A DNA stretch of 64,000 nucleotides from Planomonospora sp. ID82291 (lineage in GTDB: Bacteria; Actinomycetota; Actinomycetes; Streptosporangiales; Streptosporangiaceae), in NCBI RefSeq assembly GCF_015711645.1, contig NZ_JABTEX010000001.1:2356001-2420000 (forward strand), read 5' to 3'. Position 1 is the first letter of the stretch; every line of letters begins with the position of its first letter. Positions 60,802-64,000 of the stretch are shown piece after piece. The translations under genes were made by a program, and so were the position numbers. The notes beneath the pieces were generated by a model, which saw only the letters and a program-made list of their open reading frames with translations, ran no database searches and had not been told where the DNA came from.

Positions 60802-62889
60802 TCAGGTCAGTCCGGACAGGACGTAGGCGTGCACGGGATGCTCCTTGCCCTTGAGGCTCAGCCCGCCCAGCGGCTGGACCTTCGCCCCGGGACCGATCCG
60901 GTCGAGCGTGCTCTGGCCGATCACGACGGTACCGGGTTCGGCCACGCCCTCCAGCCGGGCGGCCACGTTCACGCAGTCGCCCATCGCGTTGAACCCGCGC
61001 AGCTGGGGGCTGCCGATGTTGCCGACCAGCGCGGGCCCGGTGTTGATCCCGATCCTGAACCGGGGGTAGCCGGGCGTCCCGGTGGCGATCTCCTCGGCGG
61101 CCTCCTGCATGGCCAGCGCCGCCCGGGCCGCGGCCTCGGCGTGGTCGGGCTGCCGGGCCGGGGCGTTGAACAGCGCCAGCATCGCGTCGCCGACGAACTG
61201 CACGATCGTGCCGCCGTTGGCGAGCACGATCGGCACGGCCGCGCCGTGGTAGCGGTTCAGCATGTCCACGATCTCCCCGGGGGCGACCCGTTCGGAGAAG
61301 CTCGTGAAGCCCTTCAGGTCGGCGAAGAGCGCGGTCAGCTCGACCAGCTCGCCGCCCAGCTCGGCCCGGCGGGGGTCGGCCAGCAGCGCCTGCGCCACGT
61401 CCGGGGACATGTAGTTGCGGAAGAGCCCCTCCAGCTCCTGGTAGAGCCGGGCGTTCTCCAGGGAGATCGAGAGCTGCGCGGCCAGGGTCGCCGCGAGCGC
61501 CTCGTCCTGCGGAGTGCGGCCCACCGGGACCGTCAGCGCCCCGGCGAGGCGGCCCTTGACGGTCAGCGGGTGCAGGACCGCGTCACCGCGCCGGACCGGC
61601 CCGCCGCCGGGGAAGTCCCGGTCGGTGTAGGCGGCGGAGCCGACCGTGACCCGCCCGTCCGCGACCAGGCTGATGCGCACGTCGCCGTAGGCCTGCCGGA
61701 CCCGCTCCATCGCATGGGAGAGCAGCTCCCCCTCGGGCAGGCCCACCCGGGCCCGGTTGCCCAGGTCCACCAGGGCGGCCAGCCGTTCGGACAGCTCGCG
61801 CTCGGTGGCCAGCGCCTCGCCCGCCCGGTCGAGCACGGCGGCCTGCGCCTCGGTGAGCCCGAACCTGCCCGCGAGCCGGGTCGCGACCGGGACCCCGGCG
61901 CCGGTCCCGCCGCCCGCACCGCCGTCCCCCCGGCCGTCCTCGCGGCGGCGCAGGTGGGCGACGAGCTCCTCCAGCGCCTGGGTGTACTCGCCGCGCATCC
62001 TGCGGACGGTCGCGTTGAGCGCGACCGCGTCGAACAGCCCGGCGCCGGAGCCCTCGCGGCGGAACTGCAGGTGGGCGCTGTAGGCGACGAAGGCGAAGGC
62101 GAGGGTGAGCAGCACGTGCCAGAGCCACCAGGACAGGTGCCAGTTGTGGTGGGACATCCCCGCGACCACCGTCTCGGCGAGCAGGGCATAGGCGGTGACC
62201 AGGCTGATCAGCATCGCCGCCGGGCGCCTGCGGTGCAGCCGGAACACCATCACCGCGGCGGCGCCGTACAGGGCGACGGCGAGCAGTTCGGCCCCGCCGA
62301 GGTCCGCGCCGTGCGCGGGCGGCCTGGTGCTCAGCGGGGTGAGGCCCGGCACCAGGCAGGCCGCCGCCCAGCCGACGACCAGTACGGCGAGGCCGCCGCG
62401 CAGCAGGTTGCGCGACCGGAGCACGGCGCCGGCCGCCCGCTCGCCCAGCGGCAGCGCCGAGGCGAACGCGAAGGCGGCGGAGATCATGAGGCCGACCGGG
62501 TGGGACAGGTCGAACCCGTGGCTCGGGCCGTCGAGGACGACCTTCGGGGTGGTCAGTCCGTGCACGGAGAAGAAGCCCGCACTGCTCAGGAAGACCAGCG
62601 AGACCAGGAGCAGCCGGGCGTCCGCGCGCCGGGTGGAGGACCGGCTGACCAGCGCGCCCAGGACCAGGCTGATCCCGGCCACGGCGTTGATCAGCCAGAA
62701 GTGGGCGGGGTTGTCCTGCCATCGGGCGTTGAGATGGGGCTGGGCGAGCAGCAGCCAGAGCCCGAGCATCGGCAGGGCCAGGTGCAGCACCCAGACCACC
62801 GCGCGGACCGGCTGGGTCGCCGGAGGGAGGTACGGCTCGGGCCCGGCGCTGCCGGCGTCCGGCGCGGCCGTCGAGTGGTTCGTCGGCAC
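60802..62889 (-). CDS. Membrane class III nucleotide cyclase with GAF domain
   Basis: A protein of 695 residues. Seven to eight membrane helices fill residues 28-275, a coiled region follows, then a GAF-like domain (about 355-480) and a class III cyclase domain (about 512-680). Metal ligands are D524 (LFADLKGFTSFSE) and D568 (FVGDAMLALFN); N641 and R645 (GDCVNVAARLE) stabilise the transition state. The purine-selecting positions are Q564 instead of Lys and N634 instead of Asp/Thr, so substrate choice (ATP or GTP) is uncertain. The downstream crp-like gene favours cAMP. Confidence 0.88.
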   Translation of the reverse strand: MPTNHSTAAPDAGSAGPEPYLPPATQPVRAVVWVLHLALPMLGLWLLLAQPHLNARWQDNPAHFWLINAVAGISLVLGALVSRSSTRRADARLLLVSLVFLSSAGFFSVHGLTTPKVVLDGPSHGFDLSHPVGLMISAAFAFASALPLGERAAGAVLRSRNLLRGGLAVLVVGWAAACLVPGLTPLSTRPPAHGADLGGAELLAVALYGAAAVMVFRLHRRRPAAMLISLVTAYALLAETVVAGMSHHNWHLSWWLWHVLLTLAFAFVAYSAHLQFRREGSGAGLFDAVALNATVRRMRGEYTQALEELVAHLRRREDGRGDGGAGGGTGAGVPVATRLAGRFGLTEAQAAVLDRAGEALATERELSERLAALVDLGNRARVGLPEGELLSHAMERVRQAYGDVRISLVADGRVTVGSAAYTDRDFPGGGPVRRGDAVLHPLTVKGRLAGALTVPVGRTPQDEALAATLAAQLSISLENARLYQELEGLFRNYMSPDVAQALLADPRRAELGGELVELTALFADLKGFTSFSERVAPGEIVDMLNRYHGAAVPIVLANGGTIVQFVGDAMLALFNAPARQPDHAEAAARAALAMQEAAEEIATGTPGYPRFRIGINTGPALVGNIGSPQLRGFNAMGDCVNVAARLEGVAEPGTVVIGQSTLDRIGPGAKVQPLGGLSLKGKEHPVHAYVLSGLT

Positions 62890-63203
62890 AGGGGCCTCCG
62901 TGTTCGTCGGGGGTCCGGTGACCCCCTGTCGCGTCCGCCCCGCCCGCGGGCGGGTTCCCCCGAACGCCCCGATTATCCCGGCACACCGCCGTCGCCGCCA
63001 ACGCCTTTCCTTCCTCGGAAATCTCCGCTCGGTCCTCGCCGGTAAGCGTCCGTACCGGATGTGACCGGCGGCCCGCGGTCCGGCGCCGGATGAATGTCAT
63101 CGTCCGCCGGAAATGAGAAGGTGGACGGGCGAGGCATTCGTGGAAAGAGCTGAGATGAGCGGAGGTGCGCCGTAAAGTGACAACGGATTCGGAGGGGGAC
63201 GAG
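62890..63203. other. Divergent promoter region, cyclase and Uma2
   Basis: A 314-bp gap with no gene. GC-rich inverted repeats near 62935-62955 lie close to the cyclase start. A strong ribosome site, GGAGGGGGACGAG, is at the right end before the Uma2 start. Confidence 0.5.
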
Positions 63204-63782
63204 ATGACCGCTGAAGTGCTGCCTTCCTGGTTCTATCCGCCGGCCGACGGCTGGGTCGCGGAGGATCTGGACCGGCTCCCCCCCGAAGCGCCGCGCCGCC
63301 TCGAACTCGTCGATGGAGCCCTCATCGTGATGTCCCCGCAGACCAAGTTCCACATGAGGGTCATCGACAACCTCACCCGGGTGCTGCGGTCCTCGGCACC
63401 GGAAGGGCTCGACGTGGTGCGCGAGATGACGGTCACGCTGGGACGGCGTCAGCGGCCGGAGCCGGATGTCATGGTCGTCCGGGAACCCTCCGGGGCGGGA
63501 CTGGAGCGCACGACCTACCGGCCCGAGGAGGTCGTCCTCGCGGTCGAGGTGGTCTCACCCGACTCGGAGGAGCGCGACCGGAGGGTCAAGCCGGAGCGGT
63601 ACGCGCAGGCCGGTATCCGTCACTTCTGGCGGATCGAGAACGAGAACAGCCGCCCTGCCGTGCACGTGTACGAGCTGGACGACACCACCGGTGCCTACGT
63701 GCCGATCGGCATCGAGCGGGAGAAGCTCCGGCTCGCGGTGCCCTTTCCCATCACCGTCACGATGCGGGAACTGCTCTCCTGA
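63204..63782 (+). CDS. Uma2-family (DUF820) nuclease-like protein
   Basis: A protein of 192 residues from the ATG at 63204, chosen for its strong GGAGGGGG site. The PD-(D/E)xK-like core is visible: RRLELVDGALIVMSP, RPEPDVMVVREPSG (Asp), VLAVEVVSPDSEERDR (Glu) and a Lys in RRVKPERYAQAGIRHFWRIE. Uma2 proteins are expanded in actinomycetes and cyanobacteria; their role, possibly DNA cleavage, is unproven. It is convergent with purL. Confidence 0.85.
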   Translation: MTAEVLPSWFYPPADGWVAEDLDRLPPEAPRRLELVDGALIVMSPQTKFHMRVIDNLTRVLRSSAPEGLDVVREMTVTLGRRQRPEPDVMVVREPSGAGLERTTYRPEEVVLAVEVVSPDSEERDRRVKPERYAQAGIRHFWRIENENSRPAVHVYELDDTTGAYVPIGIEREKLRLAVPFPITVTMRELLS

Positions 63783-63818
63783 TCTCTTCGGCGCGCTCAC
63801 GGGCGTCGTCCGGCGGGA

Positions 63819-63864
63819 CACGGCGGAGGGGTACGGCTCGCGCGAGCCGTACCCCTCCGCCGTG
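63819..63864. terminator. 46-nt perfect palindrome between uma2 and purL
   Basis: Positions 63819-63864 form an uninterrupted perfect palindrome centred at 63841/63842, around GCTCGCGCGAGC. It lies between two convergent genes, 36 bp after one stop and 7 bp after the other, and should end transcription in both directions. Confidence 0.85.
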
Positions 63865-63870
63865 CGTGGA

Positions 63871-64000
63871 TCAGCCGAAGAGCGCCGGGAGCGCGCCGGT
63901 GTGGGTCTCCCGGAGCTCGGCGACCGGGATGTCCAGGACGCCCTCCACGACCAGCGCGGCGCCGCCGGTGGTGCCCAGGCCGTAGCAGGGCACCTCGTGG
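63871..64000 (-). CDS. purL: Phosphoribosylformylglycinamidine synthase II, C-terminal end
   Basis: The minus strand from the right edge encodes HEVPCYGLGTTGGAALVVEG, then a segment ending PVAELRETHTGALPALFG and a stop at 63871. This is the typical C-terminus of the actinobacterial large PurL subunit. Only about 42 residues are in the window. Together with purF and purM nearby it marks a purine synthesis region. Confidence 0.85.
   Translation of the reverse strand, partial: HEVPCYGLGTTGGAALVVEGVLDIPVAELRETHTGALPALFG

Noticed and set aside
60040-63045. Open frame of about 1000 codons on + strand
   Set aside because: It lies antisense to the clear Crp-like and cyclase genes, and its translation is low-complexity Arg/Gly/Gln-rich.

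Overview
The window is high-GC DNA from an actinomycete. GTG starts, a BldC developmental regulator, a DUF3073 protein, an integrative conjugative element of the pSAM2 type and many paralogous regulators fit a filamentous actinomycete. A member of the Streptosporangiaceae is my best guess, by inference only.

Layout. (1) Positions 1-8123 are accessory DNA: the end of a DNA phosphorothioation (dnd) locus, with dndB running off the left edge, divergent dndA and a convergent dnd-associated methyltransferase; then a decayed IS1380-type transposase, a complete ISKra4-type insertion sequence, and an aminoglycoside 3'-phosphotransferase whose stop codon abuts the insertion sequence. (2) Positions 8124-19973 are an integrated actinomycete integrative and conjugative element (AICE). 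It is bounded by a 44-bp direct repeat that is the 3' part of tRNA-Lys(UUU). Its backbone is a GntR/KorSA-like repressor with a palindromic operator, a Pra-like protein, an FtsK-like transfer ATPase, an HUH replication initiator, an excisionase and a tyrosine integrase. Its cargo is an APH-fold kinase, a TPR/coiled-coil protein with two membrane segments, an overlapping dihydropteroate-synthase homologue, and a small zinc-ribbon protein. (3) From 19932 the sequence is ordinary chromosome: tRNA-Lys, a DnaQ-like exonuclease, glutaryl-CoA dehydrogenase, PspC, an MFS exporter, a small metallopeptidase, a membrane metallophosphoesterase and a tRNA-Glu/Asp/Phe cluster. (4) 26.7-48.4 kb hold a secreted arabinofuranosidase-like glycosidase, membrane proteins, a two-component system beside an ABC exporter, an O-methyltransferase, two PAP2 phosphatases, a GAF-ANTAR regulator, pyrD, a copper chaperone under a CsoR-like site, a GH20 hexosaminidase, a lipoprotein amidase, LacI and TetR regulators and bldC. 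(5) 48.7-64 kb hold valine dehydrogenase, DUF3073, purM-purF joined by an undescribed 41-codon open reading frame, a Tat-exported PhoX-like phosphatase behind a PHO box, a cyclase/Crp pair, a Uma2 protein and the 3' end of purL.

Themes. Mobile DNA is stacked on one tRNA-Lys gene; the bases just outside the AICE look like the integrase-proximal end of a second, older island that may carry the dnd genes. A recurrent oddity is short tandem duplication (18-50 bp) starting inside the last codons of a gene and copying its stop codon into the 3' flank; I see it in five unrelated genes. The folP-like/TPR-membrane gene pair in the AICE and the coupled 41-codon frame between purF and purM are the best candidates for undescribed biology. 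Every family assignment was made by reading translated sequence, without database searches.
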